From Parasedimentitalea maritima (GTDB taxonomy: Bacteria; Pseudomonadota; Alphaproteobacteria; Rhodobacterales; Rhodobacteraceae), in the NCBI RefSeq assembly GCF_005771405.1, contig NZ_VAUA01000011.1, positions 124,001 through 188,000 on the forward strand: a DNA stretch of 64,000 nt, written 5' to 3'. Both the position numbers and the translations under genes were made by a program. Numbering within the stretch: position 1 is the stretch's first letter; each line of letters begins with the position of its first letter. Of this stretch, positions 51,687 to 61,584 are shown in pieces. The notes under the pieces were generated by a model. That model was not told the origin of the DNA, ran no database searches, and worked only from the letters and a program-made list of their open reading frames with translations.

Positions 51687-53213
51687 ATGACCGTACAAGA
51701 CACAATCACCTCAAGCCATCAGGACATCATCTCGGCTTGTCAGTTGAGCCCCGAAGAGACAACTGGCGGCGCGCTGGCCGTAACCACACCTGTTGATGGC
51801 AGCGTCATCGCAAACGTTCACGTCCATTCTGTTGAAGATGCAGACGCAATGATCGCCAAAGGCGTTGAAGCGTTTAAAGCCTGGCGCAAGGTCCCTGCCC
51901 CGCGTCGCGGCGAACTGGTCCGCTTGCTGGGTGAAGAACTGCGCGCCGAGAAAGAAAACCTTGGTCGTCTGGTGACTTTGGAATGCGGCAAGATCTACCA
52001 AGAAGGTCTGGGCGAAGTTCAGGAAATGATCGACATCTGTGACTTCGCCGTTGGCTTGTCACGCCAGTTGTATGGTCTGACCATCGCATCCGAGCGCCCC
52101 GGTCACACCATGCGTGAAACTTGGCATCCAAGCGGCATTTGCGGCATTATCACCGCCTTCAACTTCCCCGTCGCCCCATGGTGCTGGAACGCTGCATTGG
52201 CTCTGGTCTGTGGTGATCCGGTTATCGCCAAGCCATCTGAGAAGACCCCACTGACCCAATTGGCCGTCCAGAAAATCTGTGACCGTGCGATGGCTAAGTT
52301 CGGCTCAGATGCGCCAGAAGGCCTGATCCAGTCCCTGATCGGTGAGCGTGAAGTAGGACAGGCTCTGACAGCTTCCAAAGATGTTGCCATCATCTCAGCA
52401 ACCGGCTCTGTTCCAATGGGCAAGGCCGTTGCTGCGGACATGTCCAAACGTCTGGGCAAAACCATTCTGGAGCTGGGCGGCAACAACGCGATGATCGTTG
52501 CGCCGTCTGCTGACCTCGACATGGCCCTTCGCGCCATCGTGTTCTCGGCTGTTGGTACCGCTGGTCAGCGCTGCACCTCGCTGCGCCGCTTGGTTGTACA
52601 CGAAGACATCTATGACGACCTGATGCCGCGCCTGATCAAAGTCTATGCTGGCCTTAAGGTTGGCAGCCCACTGGCACCCACAACTCTGGTTGGCCCGCTA
52701 ATCGACCAGGGTTCCATGAACCAGATGAACAAAGCGCTTGAACAGGCCAAGGTTGAAGGCGGCAAAGTTCACGGTGGCGGTCAGACATTGACCGCAGACT
52801 ATCCAGAAGCGGCCTACGTTTCACCTGCGATTGTTGAGATGCCTGCGCAATCCGCGATCATGCACACTGAAACCTTCGCGCCAATCCTGTATGCAGTGAA
52901 ATACTCCGATCTGGACGACGCTATCGCACTGCAAAATGCGGTCCCTCAAGGCCTGTCCTCCTGCATCTTCTCGACTGACGTTCGAGAAACAGAAGAGTTC
53001 CTGTCGGCGGTTGGCTCTGACTGTGGCATTGCCAACGTCAACATTGGCCCCTCAGGTGCTGAAATCGGTGGTGCGTTCGGTGGTGAAAAGGAAACCGGCG
53101 GCGGTCGTGAAAGTGGATCTGACGCGTGGAAATCCTACATGCGCCGTCAAACAAGCACCGTGAATTATTCCCGCGAGCTGCCTTTGGCTCAAGGGATCGT
53201 GTTTGATATCTAA
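51687..53213 (+). CDS. ALDH7-type aldehyde dehydrogenase (aminoadipate semialdehyde dehydrogenase-like)
   Basis: This 508-residue NAD-dependent enzyme has NFPVAPWCWNAALAL, the catalytic Glu block ELGGNNAMIV and the Cys in GTAGQRCTSLRRL. The ALDH7-typical end is GGAFGGEKETGGGRESGSD. Bacterial ALDH7 (AmaB/Pcd) oxidises aminoadipate semialdehyde, in equilibrium with piperideine-6-carboxylate, during lysine breakdown. Here it would oxidise the aldehyde made by the aminotransferase. AAGGG precedes the ATG, and a strong terminator closes the unit. Confidence 0.93.
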   Translation: MTVQDTITSSHQDIISACQLSPEETTGGALAVTTPVDGSVIANVHVHSVEDADAMIAKGVEAFKAWRKVPAPRRGELVRLLGEELRAEKENLGRLVTLECGKIYQEGLGEVQEMIDICDFAVGLSRQLYGLTIASERPGHTMRETWHPSGICGIITAFNFPVAPWCWNAALALVCGDPVIAKPSEKTPLTQLAVQKICDRAMAKFGSDAPEGLIQSLIGEREVGQALTASKDVAIISATGSVPMGKAVAADMSKRLGKTILELGGNNAMIVAPSADLDMALRAIVFSAVGTAGQRCTSLRRLVVHEDIYDDLMPRLIKVYAGLKVGSPLAPTTLVGPLIDQGSMNQMNKALEQAKVEGGKVHGGGQTLTADYPEAAYVSPAIVEMPAQSAIMHTETFAPILYAVKYSDLDDAIALQNAVPQGLSSCIFSTDVRETEEFLSAVGSDCGIANVNIGPSGAEIGGAFGGEKETGGGRESGSDAWKSYMRRQTSTVNYSRELPLAQGIVFDI

Positions 53214-53217
53214 ATAA

Positions 53218-53261
53218 AACTCAGGGCCGGGAGACCACTTTGGGCTCCCGGCCCTGAGTTT
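53218..53261 (+). terminator. Strong terminator ending the KamA unit
   Basis: A perfect 16-bp stem (AACTCAGGGCCGGGAG at 53218-53233 and complement at 53245-53260) with an 11-base loop. It begins five bases after the ALDH stop. The T-run is short (TTT), but the stem is the longest in the window. Confidence 0.85.
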
Positions 53262-53387
53262 CAGTTGGTAATCCACCGCACTTCATGGGTGGTTTTGAAA
53301 TTGGCTCATGTAAATAAGACAGTTTCCAGTGCACAACAGACAACAATACTGTTGCTGCAACGAGTTAGTCTGCATATTCATTGTTCA

Positions 53388-55445
53388 ATGGCCAAGCAGA
53401 CGAGGACCGTTTTGAACCGTGCAGCATTGAAGCCCCATCACCTATTTCTCTTTATTATCGTTTTCCTTTGGCTCAGCCCATTTGCGCAAGCTGAAGACAG
53501 CCTTCCCAAGCCCCCAGAGTACGTAGGCTCTGAAACCTGTACGTCCTGTCATGCAGAGGCGGCTGAAGATTGGAAGGGCTCGCATCATGCCCTTGCTTGG
53601 ACCGCCCCCAGCGATGAAACAGTTGTTGGTCTCTTCGATGGCAGGTCTTTTTCACATCAGGGCACCACCTCTCGGTTTTCCAAAGAAGATGGGCGGTTTT
53701 TAATCGACACAAGCGATGTCAAAGGCGGACCACAGCAATACGAAGTTGTTGGTGTAGCTGGGATCGAACCGCTTCAGCAGTACATCGTTGAAACTGAACC
53801 TGGGCGCCTGCAATCCTTTGATGTGGTATGGGATGTGGAGCAGAACCGCTGGTTTCATCTCTATCCTGATCAGGAACTTACAGCTGATGATGGGCTGCAT
53901 TGGAGTGGTCCATATAAGAATTGGAATGCCCGCTGTGCAGAATGCCACGCCACCGGGTTTGAAAAGAATTACGACCCCAAAACCGAGATGTATCAAAGTC
54001 GACAAGTAGAGATCGGCGTTGGGTGTGAAGCTTGTCATGGCCCGGCCCAGGCGCATGTTGAGTGGGCGGAAACAGGGGTGCCTGTGGATGTGACCAAATG
54101 GGCAGGAACCAATGATATTGGGTTGCTGATCAATTTGCCTTCGGATGACTCTGCTGAGGCTGAATTACGTGGATATTTGGCCGGAACGCAGCAGCGGCTT
54201 AGCCGGTTAAGCCAAACAGAAACACAGATCCAGCAATGTGCCGGGTGCCACTCGCGCCGTGAACCGTTTGAAGGTGGTAACCCGCTCCCCGGCACGCCGT
54301 TTCACGATGCCTATCGACTAAGCAACCTCCGGGAAGGTCTGTATCACCCGGACGGGCAGATTGAGGATGAGGTCTATGCTTATGGGTCGTTCCTGCAATC
54401 CAAGATGTATGCCAATGGCGTCACCTGTACCAATTGCCACAACCCCCATACCGCCGAGGTAAAGCTGGAAGGGAATGCCCTATGTGGGCAATGTCATTCG
54501 CCAGCCGGAAACCCGGATTTTCCGAGCCTTGCATTGAAAGAATACGACGATCCCTCGCATACGTTTCATGCCGAAGGCAGCACCGGTGCCGAATGCAAAA
54601 GCTGCCACATGATTGAGCGCACCTATATGGGCGTTGATGGTCGCCGCGATCATTCATTCCGTATCCCACGTCCAGATCTGAGCCTGCAAACACAGGCTCC
54701 GAATGCCTGCAATGACTGCCACGACGATCAGACCTACGGTTGGGCAGCGGATGCGGTTGCCAGTTGGTATCCAAATAGCGCCAAACGCGGACCGCATTTT
54801 TCGCAAATTCTGGCTAAGGGTCGCAACGACCTGCGTGGTCAGGGCGAGGCGTTAGTTGGTTTGGCAGAATATGATGCATTGCCCGCCATCGTGCGAGCCA
54901 CCGCGTTGGATATGCTTGTGCCGCTGACCAATCCGGCGTTGGCGACAAGACTGGAGCCGCTGTTGTCCAACCCCGAACCGTTGATCCGGGTTGCAGCCAT
55001 TTCCATTCAGCGCGGCGCCCCCGAGACGGAACGATCAGCCCGCCTTGTTGGCCTGTTGGGGGATCCAGTAAAGGCCGTGCGTATTGCTGCAGCGCGTGGT
55101 TTTTTGGGGATGCGGATTGCCTATATGCCCGAGAAGATGAACCAGGATCTGAATGTTGCAATGGGCGAATGGCAGACGTCACTGGCAGCCAAGGCGGATT
55201 TCCCCGAGGCGCAGCTGGTGCTGGCTGGCATTGGGCTGACCACGCGGCGGATGGATGTTGCGTTGAATGCCTTTGGCGAGGCTGTGGAAATGGATCCGCA
55301 ATTGACCCAGGCCTGGGTCATGATGATCCGCATTCATGATGCGTTGGGTGATCGGCAGGCGGCGATTGAAACAGTTCACAACGCTTTGGAAAAGAACCCG
55401 AATGATGTGCAACTCAACCTGATGCGGGCCGATATCGGCGGATAA
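53388..55445 (+). CDS. Octaheme c-type cytochrome with C-terminal HEAT/TPR-like repeats
   Basis: This is 685 residues from the ATG at 53388, with a hydrophobic export signal (HLFLFIIVFLWLSPFAQA). There are eight CxxCH heme sites: CTSCH, CAECH, CEACH, CAGCH, CTNCH, CGQCH, CKSCH and CNDCH. The last 200 residues are helical repeats (DALPAIVRATALDML, NPEPLIRVAAISI, DVALNAFGEAVEMDP) for protein contacts. It is a periplasmic electron carrier or multiheme reductase; substrate not evident. No strong ribosome site. It is the first gene of the sulfatase/phosphatase/Bat assembly. Confidence 0.9.
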   Translation: MAKQTRTVLNRAALKPHHLFLFIIVFLWLSPFAQAEDSLPKPPEYVGSETCTSCHAEAAEDWKGSHHALAWTAPSDETVVGLFDGRSFSHQGTTSRFSKEDGRFLIDTSDVKGGPQQYEVVGVAGIEPLQQYIVETEPGRLQSFDVVWDVEQNRWFHLYPDQELTADDGLHWSGPYKNWNARCAECHATGFEKNYDPKTEMYQSRQVEIGVGCEACHGPAQAHVEWAETGVPVDVTKWAGTNDIGLLINLPSDDSAEAELRGYLAGTQQRLSRLSQTETQIQQCAGCHSRREPFEGGNPLPGTPFHDAYRLSNLREGLYHPDGQIEDEVYAYGSFLQSKMYANGVTCTNCHNPHTAEVKLEGNALCGQCHSPAGNPDFPSLALKEYDDPSHTFHAEGSTGAECKSCHMIERTYMGVDGRRDHSFRIPRPDLSLQTQAPNACNDCHDDQTYGWAADAVASWYPNSAKRGPHFSQILAKGRNDLRGQGEALVGLAEYDALPAIVRATALDMLVPLTNPALATRLEPLLSNPEPLIRVAAISIQRGAPETERSARLVGLLGDPVKAVRIAAARGFLGMRIAYMPEKMNQDLNVAMGEWQTSLAAKADFPEAQLVLAGIGLTTRRMDVALNAFGEAVEMDPQLTQAWVMMIRIHDALGDRQAAIETVHNALEKNPNDVQLNLMRADIGG

Positions 55446-55681
55446 CCTGCTGGCATCAACGTCACCAAAAAAACTCCTAGACCCGAGGACCATGGAATGC
55501 TTATGTTGGGTTTGGTGGAAGGTGAGCTTTAATATTCATCCAGCAATTGCAATGTGTTGGTGATTTTGGATGAAGTGTATCCGGTTTGATTAAACATAGC
55601 TGACCTAATTCTTACGATTAATCGCTGTCCGCACGACTTGTGTTGGCAATTGCGCAAAAACCCAATTTTAGGGAGTTGAAA

Positions 55682-57268
55682 ATGATCAAAGACATTCGTG
55701 ACAAAGGGACCGGCCTTTTACTGGGCATAGGCGCGTTGACGGCTGTGGCAGCTTTGGCAGCAGCCCCGGCAATGGCGCAGGATAAGCCAAACATTCTGGT
55801 AATCTGGGGCGATGATATCGGCCAGTCCAACATCTCAGCCTACACAATGGGGCTGATGGGATACCGGACACCCAGTATCGACAGAATTGCTGCCGAAGGC
55901 ATGATCTTTACCGACTACTATGGTGAGCAGTCCTGCACGGCCGGCCGTTCGTCGTACATCATGGGCCAAAGTGTGTTCCGTACCGGCCTGTCCAAGGTTG
56001 GCCTTCCCGGCGCCAAAGAGGGCATGCGGGTTGAAGATCCGACCATTGCGGGCCTGCTAAAGGCCGAAGGGTATGTGACGGGTCAGTTTGGTAAGAACCA
56101 CCTTGGCGATCTGGATGAAATGCTGCCAACCAATCACGGCTTTGATGAGTTTTTTGGCAATCTGTACCACCTGAACGCAGAAGAAGAGCCCGAGAACGAA
56201 GACTATCCTACTGACGTGGTTCTGGCCGACGGACGCACCTTCCGCGAAGCCTTTGGGCCACGCGGCGTGATCCGCTCCGCCGCGGACGGCACCGTTGAAG
56301 ACACCGGCCCACTGACCAAGAAGCGCATGGAAACTGTGGATGATGAAACCGTCGCCGCGGCGCTGGATTTCATGCAGCGCGCGGTTGATCAGGAAAAACC
56401 GTTTTATGTCTGGTGGAACGGCACACGGATGCACTTCCGTACCCACGTAAAGGACGAGCTGCGCGGCATTTCCGGTCAGGATGAATATTCTGATGGCATG
56501 GTAGAACACGACATGCATGTTGGTCAGTTGCTGGACAAAGTGGACGAGCTGGGCATCGCCGATAATACCATCGTGCATTATTCGACCGACAACGGCGTGC
56601 ACATGAACACTTGGCCGGATGCGGGAATGACCCCATTCTTTGGTGAGAAAAACACCAACTGGGAAGGTGGCTGGCGGGTGCCGTCGATTGTGCGCTGGCC
56701 CGGAAAAATCGAAGCCGGTTCCGTTAGCAATGAAATCATGCACCACATGGACTGGTTGCCGACCTTTATGGCGGCTGCGGGCAACCCCGACATCAAGGCT
56801 CAGCTGAAAGAAGGCGGAGTTCAGGCTATTGGTCGTGAGTACAACGTTCATTTGGACGGCTACAATTTCTTGCCAGTTTTGACCGGAGAGCAAGAAGAGG
56901 GACCGCGCAAAGAGATTTTCTACTTCTCGGACGACGGAGACCTGACAGCACTGCGCTATGAAGACTGGAAGATGATTTTCCTGGAGCAAAAAGCCTACAC
57001 CACCTTGCGTGCTTGGGTTGAACCCTGGACCGAATTGCGTGTTCCGCTGATCTTTAACCTGCGTCGCGACCCATATGAGCGCGCATATCGGACGTCCAAT
57101 ACATATTGGGATTGGGTGATTGATCGCGTCTATCTGCTGGTACCTGCGCAGGCTTATGTGGGTCAGTTCCTTGCGACATTCGAAGAATTCCCACCTCGCC
57201 AAAAAGCGGCCTCTTTCTCACTGTCGCAAGTGATGGAGAAAATGACCTCCAATCTGGGCAGCAACTAA
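55682..57268 (+). CDS. Exported arylsulfatase (FGly type)
   Basis: This 528-residue periplasmic enzyme has a signal peptide ending AAAPAMAQD. The metal Asp pair is D44-D45 in WGDDIGQSN. The catalytic Cys85 lies in CTAGR, which fits the C-x-[AP]-x-R rule for conversion to formylglycine. The long acidic insert and VDDETVAAALDF are typical of type-I sulfatases acting on organic sulfates. The needed formylglycine-generating enzyme is not in this window. AGGGAG precedes the ATG. The substrate is unknown. Confidence 0.92.
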   Translation: MIKDIRDKGTGLLLGIGALTAVAALAAAPAMAQDKPNILVIWGDDIGQSNISAYTMGLMGYRTPSIDRIAAEGMIFTDYYGEQSCTAGRSSYIMGQSVFRTGLSKVGLPGAKEGMRVEDPTIAGLLKAEGYVTGQFGKNHLGDLDEMLPTNHGFDEFFGNLYHLNAEEEPENEDYPTDVVLADGRTFREAFGPRGVIRSAADGTVEDTGPLTKKRMETVDDETVAAALDFMQRAVDQEKPFYVWWNGTRMHFRTHVKDELRGISGQDEYSDGMVEHDMHVGQLLDKVDELGIADNTIVHYSTDNGVHMNTWPDAGMTPFFGEKNTNWEGGWRVPSIVRWPGKIEAGSVSNEIMHHMDWLPTFMAAAGNPDIKAQLKEGGVQAIGREYNVHLDGYNFLPVLTGEQEEGPRKEIFYFSDDGDLTALRYEDWKMIFLEQKAYTTLRAWVEPWTELRVPLIFNLRRDPYERAYRTSNTYWDWVIDRVYLLVPAQAYVGQFLATFEEFPPRQKAASFSLSQVMEKMTSNLGSN

Positions 57269-57274
57269 ACCACG

Positions 57275-57329
57275 GTGTCCCCAATTGCTTGGGGGCACTT
57301 ACGGCGCCGGGGGATCTTTCATCGGCGCC
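57275..57329 (+). terminator. Two hairpins after the sulfatase gene
   Basis: GTGTCCCC/GGGGGCAC (57275-57298) lies immediately after the stop. GGCGCCG/CGGCGCC (57303-57329) follows, leading into ATTTCATTTAT. They may stop part of the transcription before the phosphatase gene. Confidence 0.55.
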
Positions 57330-57408
57330 ATTTCATTTATCAGTTTTAAGCGCGACAGTTTCAGTCCCCCTTGGCGTGGGTCTTTCGCCGCACATAAAGA
57401 GGTTTTCT

Positions 57409-59109
57409 ATGCTGCAACAGTCTGTGAAATTCTATTCGGCCTTGATTGCTGCGGGCCTTGCGATGCCGACTGCCGGAACCGCCCAAACCACCTCTTCCCC
57501 GCCACGTTTGGTCTTACAAATTACCGTTGATCAACTGCGCGCCGATCTTATTGCACGATATTCTCAGGGATATGGTGACGGCGGTTTTAACTACCTCCTG
57601 CGCAATGGTGCTGTGTATCAGAACGCCCATCACCGTCACGCCAATACCGAAACCATTGTTGGCCATACCACACTGGCCACCGGCGCAGACCCTGCGATTC
57701 ATGGCATGGTGGCCAATCTTTGGTATGACCGCAAAGCGGGACGGCAGTACTACAATGTGCAGGACGAAGAATTCCCGCTACTGGGCGCGCATGGTGTGGA
57801 CCAAGACGACGAGATTGACCCAACCCAACGGGCGGCTACGACAGATGGACGATCGCCACGCGCGATTTTGACCACGACCGTTTCCGATGAAATCGCTGAT
57901 TTCTTTGGCCCGGATGCCAAGGTGTTTGGTGTCTCGGTCAAAGATCGTGGTGCCATTTCAATGGCGGGCCATGCCGGGACAGCCTATTGGTTTTCCAAGT
58001 CCGAAGGGCGGTTTGTCACCAGCACCTATTATCGCGATGCCTATCCAGACTGGGTAGGGGCCTGGCAGGATAAGGGATTGGTTGAATCCTATGCTGGCAC
58101 ACAATGGACACTGTCCCAACCAGCTGAGACCTACCGATTTGCCGAGCTTGATGATCAGCCCTGGGAAACGGATCTACCTGGATGGGGAACTGTGTTCCCT
58201 CATGAATACGGCCCAGCGGACAATCCGTATTTCACCACGTTTCTAACCCTTAGCCCAGCCGGCGATGCACTGACTGTGGATTTCGCCAAAACCCTGATTG
58301 ATGTCGAACAGGTCGGCGCGGATGAGGTCACCGATTATCTATCAATCAGCCTGTCATCGACGGATTACGTCGGCCATATTTTTGGCCCCTCAAGCCTGGA
58401 GTCTGAGGACAATCTAAAGCAGTTGGATGGGCAGCTTGCTGACCTACTTTCCTACGTCGATGCGCGGGTTGGGTTACGCAATACGTTGGTTATCTTATCC
58501 GCGGATCATGGCGGAGCCGAAAACCCCGGGTACCTGGAAACATTGGGGATTGAGGCGCAGATGTTCAGCTTTGATAGCCTTGATACAACACCGGGTGCGC
58601 AGCGTTTGAAGGATGCATTTGGGGTTGGCCGAGAGCTGATCCAGAATTTCTCGGCGCCCTATGTCTATCTTGATCAAACGCTAATTGCAGAACGGGGATT
58701 GGACGCAGATGAGGTGGAGCGCGCGGTGGCGCAAGAGCTTCAGCAACTACCCGGTATTGCCTTTGCCGTTTCAAGTTCTGCCCTGCGGCGTGGACAGGTG
58801 GCGGACACGTCGATCAGCCAATCGGTGCTGCGCAATTTTCACCCGGATAGATCGGGCGACATCTATGTGGTGTTTGAACCGCATTGGTTCATTGGCGATC
58901 TGGATGGGCTAAGCGTTGCAGCGGCACATGGGTCTCCGTGGAGCTATGACAGTCATGTGCCGCTGATTTTTGCTGGGCCGGGCATCAAGGCAAAAACCGT
59001 GGTGCGCCGGGTTGAAACAGTCGACATTGCCCCGACAATCACCACTTATCTTGGCACCAAGCTGCCGTCTGGCGTATCCGGCGTGCCGCTTGTTGAAGTC
59101 TTCGAATAG
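57409..59109 (+). CDS. PafA-like alkaline phosphatase / phosphodiesterase superfamily
   Basis: This 566-residue exported enzyme has signal peptide LIAAGLAMPTAGTAQ, VLQITVDQLRADLIARY at the first metal Asp, and TETIVGHTTLATGADPAIHGM with the nucleophile Thr. STDYVGHIFGP and LSADHGGAENPGYL supply the second metal site. This is the PafA-type layout of calcium-stimulated phosphomonoesterases, rather than a sulfatase, because the nucleophile is Thr, not Cys. AGAGGT precedes the ATG. It lies 35 nt before the MoxR gene. Confidence 0.9.
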   Translation: MLQQSVKFYSALIAAGLAMPTAGTAQTTSSPPRLVLQITVDQLRADLIARYSQGYGDGGFNYLLRNGAVYQNAHHRHANTETIVGHTTLATGADPAIHGMVANLWYDRKAGRQYYNVQDEEFPLLGAHGVDQDDEIDPTQRAATTDGRSPRAILTTTVSDEIADFFGPDAKVFGVSVKDRGAISMAGHAGTAYWFSKSEGRFVTSTYYRDAYPDWVGAWQDKGLVESYAGTQWTLSQPAETYRFAELDDQPWETDLPGWGTVFPHEYGPADNPYFTTFLTLSPAGDALTVDFAKTLIDVEQVGADEVTDYLSISLSSTDYVGHIFGPSSLESEDNLKQLDGQLADLLSYVDARVGLRNTLVILSADHGGAENPGYLETLGIEAQMFSFDSLDTTPGAQRLKDAFGVGRELIQNFSAPYVYLDQTLIAERGLDADEVERAVAQELQQLPGIAFAVSSSALRRGQVADTSISQSVLRNFHPDRSGDIYVVFEPHWFIGDLDGLSVAAAHGSPWSYDSHVPLIFAGPGIKAKTVVRRVETVDIAPTITTYLGTKLPSGVSGVPLVEVFE

Positions 59110-59144
59110 TTCTGCAAAACACCACACCTTTGGCGAGGTTCTAG

Positions 59145-60137
59145 ATGAACGCACATAACGATATTTTAGCCCTGCAAAACCGCATTGCCCAGTCGATCAT
59201 TGGCCAAAAAGCGGTGGTTGAGAGTTTGGTTATTGGTGTTTTGGCCAATGGTAACCTACTGGTCGAGGGCTTGCCAGGTTTAGCCAAAACACGGGCGATC
59301 AAGGCTCTTGCGAAAAATCTGGATGCTCAGTTCTCGCGCATTCAGTTCACCCCGGATCTGTTGCCGTCGGATGTAACCGGAACCGAGGTTTATACCCAGA
59401 CCGCCGAGGGTGGCAGCTTTCGGTTTGATCCGGGTCCTATCTTTGCCAACATTGTGTTGGCGGATGAAATCAACCGCGCCCCGGCCAAGGTGCAGGCCGC
59501 CTTGCTAGAGGCGATGGAAGAGCGTCAGGTGACAGTCGCTGGCACTACCCACAAAATGGAACCGCTGTTCACGGTGATGGCAACCCAGAACCCCATCGAA
59601 CAGGAGGGCACCTATCCGCTGCCCGAGGCGCAGATGGATCGCTTTCTGATGCACGTCAATATCACCTATCCACCGGTGGAAGATGAGGTTGAAGTGATCC
59701 GTTTGGTGCGAAGAGAAGAGATCGCCGCATTAGACGGCCGCAAAGGCAACAAGCCAAAGAAAGAAAAACCGCCTGCCATTTCACAAGAGGCGGTATTCAC
59801 CGCGCGGGCGGAAATTGGTCAAATCCACGTCTCGGATGAAATGGATCGTTATATGGCAGATCTGGTGCAAGCGACCCGAACGCCCGGTGCTGTTAGTGAT
59901 GATCTGGCGCGTTGGATTGAAATTGGCTCTAGCCCACGTGCGTCGCTGGCGCTGGATAAATGTAGCCGTGCCCATGCTTGGCTGCACCAGCGTGACTATG
60001 TTGATCCGCAGGATCTGCGCGCAGTGGTGCACAATGTGCTGCGCCACCGTTTGACGCTCAGTTTTGAGGCACAAGGCGATGGCAAGCAGCCTGATGACGT
60101 CGTGGATGAAATTATCAAGCTGGTGGCCCTGCCCTAA
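59145..60137 (+). CDS. MoxR-family AAA+ ATPase
   Basis: This 330-residue chaperone-type ATPase has Walker A VEGLPGLAKTRAI, Walker B IVLADEINRAPAKVQ and sensor ATQNPIEQEGTYPLPEAQMDRF. MoxR proteins remodel or load partners with VWA domains, and three such partners follow. An internal Lys/Pro-rich insert (GRKGNKPKKEKPP) precedes the lid. GAGG lies before the ATG. The DUF58 gene starts 14 nt after its stop. Confidence 0.95.
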   Translation: MNAHNDILALQNRIAQSIIGQKAVVESLVIGVLANGNLLVEGLPGLAKTRAIKALAKNLDAQFSRIQFTPDLLPSDVTGTEVYTQTAEGGSFRFDPGPIFANIVLADEINRAPAKVQAALLEAMEERQVTVAGTTHKMEPLFTVMATQNPIEQEGTYPLPEAQMDRFLMHVNITYPPVEDEVEVIRLVRREEIAALDGRKGNKPKKEKPPAISQEAVFTARAEIGQIHVSDEMDRYMADLVQATRTPGAVSDDLARWIEIGSSPRASLALDKCSRAHAWLHQRDYVDPQDLRAVVHNVLRHRLTLSFEAQGDGKQPDDVVDEIIKLVALP

Positions 60138-60151
60138 GAGACGAGGTCTGC

Positions 60152-61099
60152 ATGTCGCAGCATGACAACTCCACTCAGGATCCCCGTATCTATGTCTCTG
60201 CCGAGCAACTGCGAAGGCTGGGCCCCCGCGCCCGTTCGCTCACCCTGCTGGCTCGTCAACCTGCCCGATCAGTACTGAATGGACGACACGCCTCGCGTCT
60301 ACGAGGCCGTGGATTGGATTTCGAGGAGCTGCGTCACTACATGCCCGGCGACGATGTGCGTACCATAGACTGGAAAGTGACCGCCCGCACCGGCGAGCCT
60401 CATGTACGAGTCTATACCGAAGAACGGGACCGTCAGACACTTCTGTTGGTCGATCAAAGGGTGTCGATGTTCTTTGGCTCTCAGGTCTACATGAAATCAG
60501 TAGTTGCCGCCGAAGCTGCGGCACTTGTCGCGCAACGAGTGCTGGCACAGGGAGATCGGGTTGGTGGATTTGTATTTGGGGATGATAGCATTGCCGAACA
60601 CCGCCCCCAGCGCCGTGCTGTCGCCTTAAACCAGTTTCTTAGCTCGGTTGCCAAAGCAAATAATATGCTGAATGCAGATCTGCGCCCACAAGGCTCAATC
60701 GAACTGAACGACGTCCTTCAAAAAGCGTCTCGAATTGTTGGGAGCAATGCGCTGGTCCTTGTGTTCTCTGATTTTGACGGGCTGAACACGCAGAGCGAAC
60801 AGCTGATACGCAAACTGTCGGCAGCAAATGATCTGATCCTGTTTCCCGTCACCGATGCACTAGCAAAACAGCTACCTCCAACCATGCGGGCGGCAATTTC
60901 CGACGGCAATTTGCAGGCCGATTTTGATGCCCGAAACCCTGCCCTTCGCGCTCGGATCAAGGCGACATTTCTCGACCGAGTGAAAGATCTGGAGCATTGG
61001 TCGCAACGTTATGGATTTCCGTTGGCACCTTTGGGGACGCAGGTCCCGGCGTTAGATCAATTGATGCGATTGTTTGGCCTGCGAGGTGGCATAGGATGA
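60152..61099 (+). CDS. DUF58 protein (VWA-like), Bat operon
   Basis: This 315-residue protein has the DUF58 signature (GRHASRLRGRGLDFEELRHYMPGDDVRTIDWKVTART, split) and LLLVDQRVSMFFG, which takes the VWA metal-motif position. It is a regular partner of MoxR in Bat and related operons, probably a substrate or scaffold. Its last bases overlap the DUF4381 start (ATGA). Confidence 0.95.
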   Translation: MSQHDNSTQDPRIYVSAEQLRRLGPRARSLTLLARQPARSVLNGRHASRLRGRGLDFEELRHYMPGDDVRTIDWKVTARTGEPHVRVYTEERDRQTLLLVDQRVSMFFGSQVYMKSVVAAEAAALVAQRVLAQGDRVGGFVFGDDSIAEHRPQRRAVALNQFLSSVAKANNMLNADLRPQGSIELNDVLQKASRIVGSNALVLVFSDFDGLNTQSEQLIRKLSAANDLILFPVTDALAKQLPPTMRAAISDGNLQADFDARNPALRARIKATFLDRVKDLEHWSQRYGFPLAPLGTQVPALDQLMRLFGLRGGIG

Positions 61100-61584
61100 G
61101 CCAGCACCTAGACGGATTGAACCTGGTTGAATTGTTGGATCTGCTTGAGCCGGTTCCACAACCCATACCAATTTCCATGGCACCCCAGACGCCGGGGTGG
61201 ATTGTTTTGGCAGTGCTGACGCTCAGCTTAATGCTGTGGGCCACAAGATATCAGCTCCGACGCTACCGGTCTAACGCATACCGCAGGGCTGCCTTGGCTG
61301 AGCTGGAACTTCTGATCACAACCGGTGAAAGCCCTGCTGAAATTTCTGTTTTACTACGTCGCACAGCTTTGGCTGCCTACCCACGCGAACAGGTGGCCAG
61401 CTTGCACGGTGACAGATGGCTACGGTTTCTGGACGCACATTTCCCCGGCGATGGGTTTAGCACTGGGCCGGGCCGCCTCCTGGCGACAGCACCTTGGCGG
61501 CCCGTTGCACCTGATCCAGCGTTGACGGCATTGGCTCGCGACTGGATTTGCAAGCACCAGCGGCATAGCGGTGAACCATGCTAA
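61096..61584 (+). CDS. DUF4381 membrane protein
   Basis: This 162-residue protein has a short N-terminal segment (LVELLDLLEPVPQPIPI), one membrane helix (GWIVLAVLTLSLMLWAT) and a cytoplasmic basic helical domain with LLRRTALAAYPREQVASLHG. DUF4381 proteins sit between DUF58 and the VWA genes in Bat-like operons. Both ends overlap neighbouring genes, giving translational coupling. Confidence 0.93.
   Translation: MSQHLDGLNLVELLDLLEPVPQPIPISMAPQTPGWIVLAVLTLSLMLWATRYQLRRYRSNAYRRAALAELELLITTGESPAEISVLLRRTALAAYPREQVASLHGDRWLRFLDAHFPGDGFSTGPGRLLATAPWRPVAPDPALTALARDWICKHQRHSGEPC

Noticed and set aside
56057-57202. 381-codon minus-strand frame
   Set aside because: It is fully antisense to the sulfatase gene, which has clear family motifs; the frame arises from codon bias.
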